NCBI GenBank assembly: GCA_022749755.1
Contig: CM040442.1
Coordinates: 13,366,457 to 13,430,456, forward strand
DNA: 64,000 nt
Source of the DNA: Azadirachta indica
Lineage: Eukaryota; Streptophyta; Magnoliopsida; Sapindales; Meliaceae
Direction of reading: 5' to 3'
Notes under the pieces: model-generated
Databases searched by the model: none
Told to the model about the DNA's origin: nothing
Seen by the model: the letters and a program-made list of their open reading frames with translations, nothing else
Shown: positions 10,830-23,200 of the stretch, piece after piece
Layout of the letters: each line of letters opens with the position of its first letter
Numbering within the stretch: position 1 is the stretch's first letter
Made by a program: the position numbers and the translations under genes

Positions 10830-12110
10830 GCTGTTTGCATGGCGTGCCCTTGCCATGCCCATGGATGAGAAGGCCAAATTGACCAAGAGGATAGGCGTGC
10901 CTTCACCACCAAGGCATGTGACCGCACCACCCAACGAGCTCCCACTCCTCACCATTTTAAGTGCCAATATGCATCTTAAATGTCTTTGGATGATTTTTGG
11001 CGATCTAATCATCAACTAATGGCCTAATTTAGGTATCTTTTAGGTTTATATGTTTTTGGATGATGGCCACCAGAACTAAGAAGGGAAAGTTGAGTTTTGA
11101 GTAAGAGAATGTGAAGAATAAGGAAAGATTCTAAAGAGAGAAGGTGATTGATTTAAGTTGAAGGCTTTGGAGGAAGACTTTAAGGAGGATCATTGAAGCT
11201 TTCATCTCCAGTCTAGTTTCCTAAACTCCATCATTTTCATTTTGTATTTCATTTGAACTCTGTTTGTTGGATTTTAAGATTATGGAATACATGATGATTT
11301 TGTTGTTAATATTTGACATGTTGAGCTAGATATCTTAATTTAGAATCTTGATGTAACTTATTCAAATTATGTTTTAACCAATTGGCATGTTATTAAGGTT
11401 GTCATGGTTTGATTCATTTGTGTTTACCTTGCCTAATATAAAATGTTTTATTAAATGAATTAGTTAATTGAAGATGAATAAATTGACTTTTGGGAAAGAT
11501 TGATTTGTTTATTGGATTAAAGAAACACAATTTGGGTAGTTGTGAGATCGAGAGATGATCAACAACTAGATAATATAATCAACATTTAGGATTTTAAGAG
11601 ATTAGGAGCTAATTAAGTTCTAAATGTTGAATAACAAGTAATGTGTAATGAGCGTATAATTAATTGAGCTAGATAGGAATATCGACTTGATTAGTTATAC
11701 GTAAGATGTTAATTGAAGCTTGGGAGATGTATTAAGGTTGATTTTCATCTTGTGATTAGTGAATCTGACCAAAACACATTAATAATGGCTAATTGGGAGA
11801 AACATAAGGATAGATAAGTGAAATCAAGACCCTAGATCGTTTATCCTTGCACATTTCATTTATTCACCGACACTCTTAATTCATTTTCTATTTCTCTTTT
11901 AGTTAATCATTGAGTTTTAGTTTTATTTGCCTTTACAATTAATCAATTTATATTGCTTAGATAGCATTGGGCTTTTGATGCTATAGTACTTGGTATTTAA
12001 TTTAAAATTTTAATCTTCATGGGACGATACTTATACTTATTAACTAGACACAATCCAGGCCCTTGCGATTAGCATTCTTGCGATCACATATGATTGTTGA
12101 TTTTTGAAAC
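10830..12110 (+). repeat. Long LTR-like block, possible solo LTR of a gypsy element
   Basis: The block is noncoding and less AT-rich than its surroundings. Its phrase order resembles long LTRs of plant Tat/Athila-type gypsy elements: a GC-richer start, a purine-rich GAAGGCTTTGGAGGAAGACT segment near 11161, a long T-rich middle, and a final part with GGGACGATACTTATACTTATTA near 12020, like the conserved element end GGGATCGACACT...TTAC. Exact ends and target duplications were not found. Confidence 0.3.
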
Positions 12111-12194
12111 CATCTAACCCATAATTTAAAAGAATTCCACAAAAAATTAGAGATGATGATTGATATTGGCTGTATTTTAAAGATCGCGTTAAGT

Positions 12195-12965
12195 AATTGA
12201 TAGAATACATTTATTAGTTGTCATGTCTACATCAAAGCAAATAAGAGAAGGGTTTCCTACCCAAAATGTGATGGTTATGTGATTTTAACATGTGTTTTAC
12301 ATTTACATGGATTGGATACGAAATTACTGCTTATGATATATGCGTATCTTTTTAGAGGCCTTATATAAAGAAAATTCTGTTTTTCCTCATTCACCATCAA
12401 GTTAGTCATAATATATAGTTAATAATTAATATTACATTTGAACATAAATATTTATTTTAATTTTTGTTTTATCTTCAATATTTCTTTTATAGGTAATTAT
12501 TATTCAGCAGATGTTGAATATCTTCACACGAATTGTTGTTTATGACCTTATAAAGATAAGCGGTATCATCTTCTAGATTTTTGATGTAGAAGTCAGCCAA
12601 GAGGAAAAAAAGAAATATTTAATCATGTACATTCTTCTTTGAGACACACAATTTTTTTAAGTAATTGAGAGGACATTTGGTGTTTGGAAAAATAGATGAA
12701 AAATTTTATTTAAATGCCTAAATTTCCTTTTAGTAAGAAAGTGAAAATAGTGATTGCTTCAATAGTTCTTTATAATTTCATAAGAAATCATGCAAAAAGA
12801 GATCAATAATTTAAGGCTTATGATGATAAGAAAGAATTACTCCTAACCAGTGTAGCAGAGAATGGAAGGGAAGACATTAATGACGAGTTAAATAGAAGTT
12901 TGCTTACTAAACATGAAATGGATCAAGAACATGATCAAATTGCAATTCTTCTTATGTATCGTTAA
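12195..12965 (+). pseudogene. PIF/Harbinger transposase remnant (DDE_4 family)
   Basis: Harbinger transposases are DDE nucleases that move elements with 3-bp target duplications. Successive frames read FPTQNVMVM, DFNMCFTFTWIGYEITAYD, an intron-like gap, YLAPYKDKRYHLLDF-like residues, SQPRGKKEIFNHVHSSLRH, VIERTFGVWKNR and VKIVIASIVLYNFIRNHAKRDQ-like residues, ending with DQEHDQIAILLMYR and a stop near 12965. This order matches the second half of plant Harbinger transposases. Several frameshifts and stops make it non-functional. The N-terminal half is not seen. Confidence 0.75.
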
Positions 12966-14108
12966 TAGTTGAATGTTTTGGTTTTTTATTTTTTGATGAA
13001 TTTTGAATTGTTTTATTTTTGAATTTTGAAGTTTGTTATCTTTTTTAATTAGTGGATGAATGAATGAACAACATCATTCTTAAGTCTTTTATTTTATGAA
13101 TTTCTGTAATACATTTTATTAATAATATCTTGGTGCTTTCTCATTAAGAGTATAAAAAATTATGTTATTTGTTGTGCCCAATTTTGTTTTAGATTCTCGT
13201 GAATTTAATGAACAACCATTCATTGTGGAATTCCAATGTTACGTTAGTGTGCTACAAATATAAAACTCAAAGCTATAACTTACTTCTCTGTACGTGGAAT
13301 AATTGATAGATAGCATAAATCACTTGATTTTCCTTTTTAATTCCCTTCATCACCTGTTCTCTCCTCAATTACTCTCATCCACCAATTTATTTAGTTGCCA
13401 GTAGATTGGTTGATAATTCTACCTTATTAGTTTGCTTAAACAATGAAAATAAAAGTTCTAAAATTCCTTACACAAATAAATTAGTAATATATGTTAAGTA
13501 AGTTACAAAACACTTTTAAATATTGATTATCAAAAATTTTGAGTGCAATTTAAAATAAATCACTCAAGTTATATGTATTTTATTATTATTAAATAAACTT
13601 TGTCACATAACTATTTTGATAATTTTTTCTTTTAAAAGGTTGTGGATGAGAGTGAGAAACTTCAGTCCTTACTATTACTTAAACTCAAGATAGTTTAAAA
13701 GCGTTAAGTGTATCTTAAATTACTCGAATTATACCTAGGGATATCTTTTTTAGTAATTTAATTAACTGTAAAAGAATCTTTTTAATTGACAACCAAACTT
13801 TTCTTTGAAATGTGGTATTTAAAAAACCTTTACTTATGAAAGCTTTACTTTAAAAGGTCTTACATAAGAATTCTAAAAGGAAGATGAAATTGATAATTTG
13901 AAACGCGTAGGGCAAATCGATTTCCATTAAGTTTATAACTAAGAGGGTTTGAATTGTTACTTCTAGTATTTAAAGGATTTATGTCTCAATATTTTCAAAC
14001 ATTTGGGGTCCAAATATTATTTATCCGTAATTTGATGTTATCTGATCAAATTACCCTAATACCCCTTAGCTTGGCCGCCAAACGCTGCCGTATAATGTTC
14101 ACGCAACA
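12966..14108. other. Intergenic and upstream region of the helicase gene
   Basis: No gene was recognised. The left part may be the 3' tail of the Harbinger element. The right part must hold the distal promoter of the helicase gene, but I recognise no specific element apart from the TATA motif at its end. Confidence 0.4.
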
Positions 14109-14109
14109 C

Positions 14110-14117
14110 TATAAATA
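14110..14117 (+). promoter_or_regulatory. TATA box of the helicase gene
   Basis: TATAAATA lies 159 bases before the chosen start codon. A transcription start 25-35 bp downstream (about 14142) would give a leader of about 134 bases. The leader sequence is CT-rich near 14150-14165, as is common in plant 5' UTRs. Confidence 0.5.
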
Positions 14118-14275
14118 TAAACTCCTCCTGACCTTGAAAATGATGAATTCTCCCTCCCTTTCTCTTCGCTTTTCTGAAGAAAACCCTACTTTTTGAATGT
14201 GTGTTTGTAACAGGAAATCTGAAAATTTTTCTTTGTAATTGATCATCTAATAATTCTAAAAAAGAAAGTTTAAAT

Positions 14276-17200
14276 ATGGAGGAGAAAACTCCGTCGAAAA
14301 GAGAGTTACTTGATCGGTGGAGAGGAATTGAAGAAGAAGAAGAAGATGATGACGGTAAAAATCCCTTGAAACGACGACGAATTCATCGACTCAAAGAGGA
14401 ATGGTATAATTGTTCGTTCATTTATTTTGCTTCAATATAATGTAGGTTCAAATGCTTCAAATGAATATAATTAATATCTGCAACCGGGAAAAAGTGGTTC
14501 TTTGTCTTTTCTTGCTTTAGAGGCAGTTTCAATCACTGTTTGGATTTTCAAGCATTATTTCATTATTTCAGATTGGTCTATTACTGCTACTACAGTTGAC
14601 TGAATTTGATTCTGTAAGAATTAATTGACTTTGTTTGCAGTCAAAGCAAACTCAAAGTTGATAAAATGAATGGAAGAAAGTTAGATATATTTGAAAAGAG
14701 AAATGGAAAGAAATGGAGGGAAATTGGAGAGTACAAGTTTAGTAAACTTACAGTAAAATTTTTAGTTTGGTTGGAATTTGATTAAGATGAATGAGAGAAA
14801 ACTTGGATTGATCTTCTGTGGGGCTATTTACGATTGAGCAAGTTGTTTATTTGCAAAAATATATTTTGAGATTCAAGTGAGTCTTTTGACGGGCAGGATT
14901 TTGATAAGGAATGAGTTCATGCCTGAAAAGTTAAATCAACAATCCTATTATAGTATAAGTAGGCTGTTAATGGGTTTTTTATATCTAGAAATCTTATCAC
15001 TTCATAATTTGTATTTAATTATTGATCTGTAGAACCTGTAGATATTGACTTTGGCATTGGATTAGGTGGGGAGTTTAATGTGATCAATATCTTCATTTTC
15101 TTTATATCTGCTTCTGGCATTGGCCCCTTAGAAATCATCATACCCGGACTGTGTTCTGTGTTTTGCTCAAGATATTAGACCGTTATGGAGGGAAACAGAG
15201 ATAAAATATTTGGTCAAGCAAGAAGTACAAAGCTCTAATCACACAAATTCATTGTATCCCCTATTTCATTATCATTTGCCTCCTCTTCTTGTATCTTTTA
15301 CTTCACCAAGCATTAGAAGAGAAATTGAGCTTGACTTCAATATAATTGTTTCTGTACATTTTTCCTTGTATAATTTCATTAATCTTCTTAATAAATTTGC
15401 AAAAAATAGTGTCAAAGTGCATGCACACGTGATGGATTCCATATTTGACATCTTCTGTTTTTTAATAAAAGGATGAGATGTGAGTTCAGGCATCTATACG
15501 ATACACATGGGATTCAAAAGGCTTCCACATTTGAATTGGGTAGGGATTTTAAGCTAGATTTTATGTGCAGAAGGCAGTTTTGCTGTAGGGGAAGTGTTTT
15601 TTTTTTTTTTTTTTTTTGGGTTTTTTGCACCCAGAAAGTCCCAGAAATAATGGTAGCGCTTTTGTTTAGTTTTATGTTCCCCAGGGAATAACTACTCAAA
15701 CTTTAATACATGTTCGAAAATGTAAATAATGGAGTCAAAGTCACTCAAATCGCTAAATAAATAGACTTAGCAGATATTATTCACCACTCCTGATGTTTCA
15801 TCAAATACACAGAGATGAAACAGTTCACAAAATTCTTGACAATGTGGCGATTGATTTCTAGTTGAATTAACGGATCAAGATGGCAAAAGTAATTTTGTGA
15901 TGGAAAAAGCAAAAGTGCCTTCAAAAATCATGGAGTGGAGTGGAGTGGAGTGAAGTTACGCTAGTGTCTTAGGATTTAACCTTTTTACTTGAAGGAAAGG
16001 AGGAAGGGGCCTCTGGGAAAGCACACTTCACGAAATGCAACTATATTTGATTTTATATGATTGGATTGGGTTGCCTCGCTTTTAGGCCAGACCTGCCACA
16101 TACTACAAAAAAAAAGGGTGTTAGGAGAGAGGCACACCCACAAAGTGAATAACATCAAGCAAGGAGAGTGGCCTTTGGGAAAGCACGCTTCCTGAGTCCC
16201 CTCACGAGTGGGATTTAGGGTTTAGGGTTGCACTTAAAAGGATTTTGTTAATTGGAATGGAACAAGAACTTGTTTTCCTTTTTGGTGAAAAGAGTGGATT
16301 TTAAATGTTATTTGTTTTATTTTTTTCTTCAATATTTTGTTGCTATGCAATATTTGAAAGAAAAGGGTACTTTGTGACAAATTTTCTAAACCGTTTCAGT
16401 TGAGTTTAATTAAGAAAAGAGCAGGAGTGGTAAAAGATTTTAACCATAAAATTACTGCAGAGACATTGTTGTTGTCTTTAACTATTAAGAACAACTTTTT
16501 TTCTATTGCTTGGAAATTATTCGATTTTCATATTTTGAAACGTACACCATGTATAACTGAAGCATTTTTAATCCCAGTGATTGCTGAAAAAGCTGATACA
16601 AATAGTGATCCTAATGATCATCAAATAACTGTATTTTATTATAGGCCCTCCATGTTTGTATCTATATATGGTAATGAATAGCATGACATTTTGCAGTTTG
16701 CTATGTTTTGCGCTATAGTTTTGAACTTTGATATGTTTCAAATTCATTCAAGATAAGTGAAGCTTTTTTTTTTTTTTTTCATTAGGTTTGCAGATGCATT
16801 TAATTTCTTGATTAGTTTGCCTAAACAAAATCACATATGGTGTGGTTCATGGGAAGTAATGGGGCCATACATTGAGATATTTTATAATTACTTCAAAGAT
16901 GAGTGCCAGGACTCTCCTCTCAGGCTTTTGTGGCAAAGGATCTCTCAGGAAATGCAACATTGCATCCAATGCGTTTCTCAACACCACCAAGCTCAAGAGA
17001 TGTATAGCAGGGAGTATGATTTGGGTGTCATTGGTCCTCTTCTTGATGTGTTGCGAAGTCTTGATGAGGAAAGGGTGACTAAGCACTTGAGAGAGATAAA
17101 TGCAAGATTAGCATGCCAAGAATATAATCCTCAAAGTGATAATGATGAAGTTGTTTGTATCATGTATGAGGTAGTTTGTTCTCTTTGAGTTTTCATTCAT

Positions 17201-20200
17201 ATGCTCTTTTTCTTTTTTTCTTAAATTTTCTTTGTGTAGATTTAAAAATTTTGTAACAGCCTCTAATGTACGGTGAATGCACCCTGGTTTATGTTTCCTG
17301 TATGTCTCATTACAGGTTTTTATGTTCCCTGTCCTGCTGGATGATCAGTCTTTGTTCACTGAATTTGAAATATTTATTGAAGCAGTTGATAATATGCATG
17401 AATTGGCTTTGGATGGACATCAACTGTTTCCGGTATCAGTTTTGCTTTTTTCATTGTCATTTTTCGATTTTTTTTATTCTTTGCCTCATAAACTGCATCT
17501 GAACTTTCAGGGCGTTTTTGCATTATTTTTTTTCAATAGAAGAGTGCGTACTATTGGTCGCAGATTAGCTAGATCTATGGGTAAATTAAGGTACTGTTCT
17601 CTTATAACTTCTATCTTTTCTGGTTGTCATGATGTATTTAAATGTCAAAAATTTATGGATATGCTGACGATATAAGTTTGGTGTTTTGAGGATTGAATAG
17701 TCCTGCGTTTTTATACTTATTTCCATAAAAATATACATCCAGAAATTGTTTTCAGTGGATCATAATTATTGGCAGTTTTTGGATGTTTGTTATGTCTAGC
17801 AGGATGGCCCCTCCTAATTTTTTCTCCTTTTAATTTTCTTTAAGATTTTATTGTTTTTTATATCAGCTGGTCTGCAGTACCATACACATTTCTCTTTCTT
17901 TATCATCATTAATAAATGTTTTAGTTTCTTAGTGAAAAAAGGATTACATGATTCTTGTAGTCATGGTCTATTTAGACATGCTCCTGCTTCCATTTCTATT
18001 TTTTTTTTCTTCCTTTTTTTGATAAAAAATATAAAAAGATTGTGTCAACAGAAAAGAGCAATTTACAATAGATGTAGAAGCTGTCCAGTAACCCCAAAAG
18101 TACTCCAAGAATGTACAGGTAAAAGAAAGCATCCCGGAAAAATATCTAGCTTGTGAGCCCTTTCCAAATTATACAAAATTAACCTTAAAGTCCTTCCAAT
18201 ATAATGAAGAAAGAAAAACGAAGCATATTAAATTCCTTTGAGATTTAGGCCCAAAGAGAAGCTAAGAACTGAGATTTGTCACACAAAGAATTGGCATCTT
18301 CCACATTAGAATCCACAAATTATTTTATTTTATTTCTTTATGTTGCCAAGATACATGAAAATTGCCAAGACAATAAATTTCCCCCAGCAAATGCTGACAC
18401 ATGTTCGTTAGGCATGAAAACACAAGAGGATGGAAAAGCCCATAAGGCTTTAGCTGCTTGAAATGAATTGTTCCACTCTAGTAGCTGTATTGCAATTTGA
18501 AAAAGATATGGCCAGCAGTCTCTTCTGTATTCTTGCGCATATGAATGGGTTCAGCAATGTTAATCCAACTATGAGAAAGATCCCAAATTGCACCTTATAG
18601 CGCACCTTGCATTCAGTTTGAGCAACTTGGAAATGGATTACTAGTGATTCACTTACTATCAAATCATGTTGGTAGAAATTTAGGCCATGTCTGGGATTGA
18701 GGTGCTGCGGATTTGAAGCAGTAGTGTTGTGGGAAAAACTCGCTGCATGTTAAATATGAGTTGAAAAATAAGTGGCTCCCATCAAGAGTTGGTGTTTACA
18801 TAACATTTTAGCTGTTGTGATTACAATGCATAGCAGTTTCAAACTAGGCCTATACGGAAGCTGACTAGAATAAATTGAAATATTCATATGTTAACGAATT
18901 AAAACCACTAGAAATCCTGACTTCTAAATAATGATCGATGCATAAATGTTTGGACTTTGTGTTTGCTAAATTCCAAATCTCATCTTTCATCCCCAGTAGA
19001 GCCCTGTGATTTTCCTTGTACTTATGCTATACTCTATGTTTAAATAAAACTAAGATAGTATATCCTGATATTTCTGGTTATGGGCATTTGGCGTTCTACA
19101 TTAGAAAGGCAACAAGAAACATTTAAGGTCATTTGTTTAACCATGGATTTTTTAATTCTTATGGTTGGTTACTAGATGAGAGACTAGAAGTGGAATAAGA
19201 TTCTTTGGCAATCTTTTCATTCAAGTTACTTGATATGGGCTCTTCTTCTGGAGGGTACATCTTTTCAATGTGATAGTCTCATTGAATTTTTTTGGTCTGG
19301 AAGGATATTTTAGAAGTATCATCATCTGATTGCCCTAGAAGGACAATATGGTTAGAATGAGATGAAAAATATTTCTTATCTGTACAGAACCATAGATTTT
19401 TGGAAATGTTTAATTCCAACATATGGCAACATAAATCCTGGATTAGATGTAGATCTTATTGTTCATATGTTTAGTTCAATAACGTTCTCTGTTTGCTTGT
19501 AGGAGGGCAACAGATGTGGAACCATTGCAGCCTTTGCTCAAAAAATTCATTGCCTTTTTGGAGACCGAAGTATTACCATCAACTTCTAAGCCTTCGAGGC
19601 CGAGGGCACAATTGGAACACTTGCCCATATGGCTTGGAATTACATCATTGTAGGAGTTGATGGCTGTGACTCTTAATCCTTAATTATTGTATATATATAT
19701 TTTTCACTACCTAGTCCTATCGGTTGATTTGTGTATGCTTTTTGAAGGCTTGAGTTTTTGGAACCTCCAGCTTTAGAAGAAGCGATACTTGAACGTTATC
19801 CCATTTTCTTTGATATTGTTCTCAACCATGTTAGTGGTGATTCGCCTGAATTTTCTCATGCAGTTAGTTGCTTGAGAGAACTCTTCAAAATGCTTGGTAG
19901 TTGTCTATCTCTTTCTTAAATTGATACTTTGTCTAAAGTTGGGAGTGACGTTTTGTGTTCCTTTTCTTTTTTTTTTTTTTTTTTTTTTTTTTTCTTTTTT
20001 TTTTTTCCTCGTATGACTTGCCTGAAGGTTGTAAGGTTTGGTTGAGATCTACGTTGTCGCCGAGTGTGATGCGAAATACACTGCTGGGTCAATGTTTTCA
20101 TACACGAAATGAGAAAATCCATAAAGACATTTTTGATCTTTTCCTGCCTTTCTTGCAGGCATGTTAATTCTCATATTTATGCATCCTTCTTCAATATTTC

Positions 20201-23200
20201 AGTATATGTTTCATCTCTTGTCAATTTTTAAGTTACTATGGTGTTTGGGTAACTTTTATGATGTTACTGACATGTATGGTTCCTGTTAATTCAGTCACTT
20301 GAAGCTTTGCAAGATGGGGAACATGAAAAGCAGCGTAGGCATTTTCTGTACTTTCTCCTCTATCAAGTCCCAGTCAGCAACAACTTTAGTGTTCTAACAG
20401 CACAATTGGGCTGCAAGGTTTGTGTTACTTCTTCTAGAATATCAGAAGGATTTGCTTATGTGGCTTGTAGGCATGTCTTTTTTCATCTTTTACTTTCTTA
20501 GATAGTTCTATTGTTCTAGCTCATCTCTATTGCTTGTTGCAAAAGTGTACTTTCAGATTTCCCTTCTTATTATACACCGAGGCTACAAGATGAACCCGCC
20601 TTGCCCACCCTTTGAATGTGCTCATATGTGGTATGTTGAACTATGGCCTACAAACTTGGTCATGACCATTCCTGCCATTGGCTGTCTGCTTTATTTTGAA
20701 TATGAACAAGCTTCTTGAAAATTTGTGCAATTTTTAAAGCTTTTCATATGTGATATGTTGAAGTATGGCCTATATACTTGGCTATGACAATTCCTGCAGT
20801 TGGCTGTGTGCTTTATTTTGAATATGACAAGCTTCTTGAAAATTTGTGCAATTTTGTAAGTTTTTTTCCCTTTTTCTTTTGGAGAGAAATGTTACAGCAG
20901 GATGTTGGATGAGAAAGGAGATACTTGATATCTTTTTTCCTCCCCAAAGGTTGGAGTTTTTGAAGAAAATGAAGTTTGCTTTACATCTTTTTACTTTAAT
21001 CAGAGATAAAACTTTAACAGTAGATCTTCATTTCCTTTTTCTCTAATAAACTGAAAATCATATCTTCTTCACCCTACCCTGTCTCATCCCACTTCACATA
21101 CATATTCATATAAATAAACTTATGTTACTCATTTCTTAGCAACTTTAATGGACAGGGGCCCTTTCCTTGTGTCATCTCTGAAGGATTCGTCACTTCATAG
21201 TTCTCTGCGCCAACCTGCCTTTGACCTCATACAAACTATTATAGTGTCTGATGCTGCTAACTTAATAACTTCCATGCTGAACTCTACCAGACACCTTAGT
21301 ACTGAAACAATCATTTCTCTTGAGATGAGTGATGATGAAGATGACCAGAAGTTTCCTTTTGCTCCAGATGTTGAAGAAAAGGACAATAGTTCTTGGAGTG
21401 AATTTAGTGTGCTAAGTAGAATCACTTCTCAGGAGTTCAGAATGTGGATGTGCATTCCAATGCTATGGATTGATGTTCTAGTTGATATTAGTCCCTCAGT
21501 CTTACCAGTATCATTTTCCAAGTCTGTCTTCTGGGCTCGATCTCGATTTTCTGTTGCAGAACCAGAAAGTAATGCAGAAATGGCACTTGATATTAGAACT
21601 TGGCTATCATCATCTGCCACAGAAATCTCTTCAACTTTTGGGTGGAAGGTTCCAACTGGCTGTGATGACGGTGGAGGTGGGAAGGTGTCCAAGAACTCAA
21701 TTGAAGTGTCAACAATGTGTCTTCCTTTGATAAGGGCATTCAAAAGGTAATAAACCTTATTATTTTCTTTATTAACTCATCTTTTCTGATATGTAGTTTT
21801 GCAATTTATATTATATTTTTTGAAGTTGATTAAATATTAGACAGCTGCTGCTTATAATTATATTAGATAGTCAATCAAATGTGGAATTGCAATCCTATGA
21901 GTAATCACTCTGTATGTGCTTTTACAGGTTAACTGAACATTTTGTAGTTCAAATAGGACAGGTAGAGCTTCGGAAACAGTGGACCTGGGAGCCAAGGATG
22001 GGTGAAAGTTTGATCCTTGCACTTGTGGATTCTAATGACGTAAGTGCATCTAACTATTAAATATTGTTATTTTACGTTTGTGATTTTTATCAATTGATTA
22101 TTTTGATACTTGCTCTTTTCCTTTTCTGTGATTGAACTTTCAGCCAATAGTTTGACATAACTTTTCTTCTCTTTGCTTGATGCAGAATGTGAGACAATTT
22201 GGTAAGTGTATCTTGGAACAAGTTTCAAACACACGAGGTCTTGCTTGTGGTTTGAAGTTTCTTTCTTCCTGTGGTTCTTCTTTGTTGGCCATTTTTCTGG
22301 GCTTGAGACATGCTATAAAACTGGTAAGTGGCACACTTCCTTTTAGGTCTTCTGACCTGCTAATGTCTGCATTCATTTGTTTTTTTTCCCCCTCAAATTT
22401 TCTAAATCATCCTTTTAACCTTTTTGCTCTTTGGCTTAAGTATATGTATGAAATCTATAATTCATTTGACAGTTGGGGTCTTGGGCATGATTTTGTAGTA
22501 AAAGGTAATGATTCTCTTAAAAAATGGATGTGGAATTCTCTCAACTGATGGATATGGAATATCTAGTGCCTTTATGATATGAAAACAGAACTTCACTGAA
22601 CTGACAAGTCATTTTGCACATTTCAGGTCCAGCTAGATTCTGTTCTACTAAAATTTCAGACTCTACATCATTTTTTCTTCGTTCTACGGAAAATATTTGA
22701 AGAAAAGAATTTATCCAAATTGGATTTGCCTGAAAATTCTTTCAATCACTCAAATATTACAACATTCTCTTCTCAAGGTGGATTTCTGAGGCAGCCCATC
22801 TTTGAATCTTTGGATGTGAAGACTGCAGACTCTTCAAATTTTGACTTCGAGTTATGGGAGAAATTTCATTACATGCTGTCAGAGGTTACATGGCCTTCTG
22901 TAACGAGGTGTTTGCTAGAAGGGAAGTCGTTCCTTGATTACAGTCTTTGTCAGGTAAAACTCCAGGCTTTAATTAGGAAATCGTCATCTGTCAATCCCAT
23001 TTGGTTTTGTTTCTATTCTTTTTAACTCTTGATTAGTAAGTGACTATTTTTGGTTTTGTAGAGATTTTTAAGAACTTTTAAATATGAACCATTATGAGTT
23101 TCTTTTTGACACAACACAGCTTGGTTTCTTTAGACAAGCTTATCTGGTCACATTCTTTTCTTGTTTCAGATGACTTGTATCCGCTTACTTGAGATCCTGC

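Noticed and set aside
16211..16230. Interstitial telomere or telo-box control element (TTTAGGGTTTAGGG)
   Set aside because: Only two units, inside intron 1 and far from the promoter; likely chance.
19955..20167. Poly-Phe leader peptide frame
   Set aside because: It is a T run in an intron read through into helicase exon 7.
21195..21743. Antisense open frames opposite helicase exon 10
   Set aside because: They mirror a well-supported sense exon and have no recognisable motifs.
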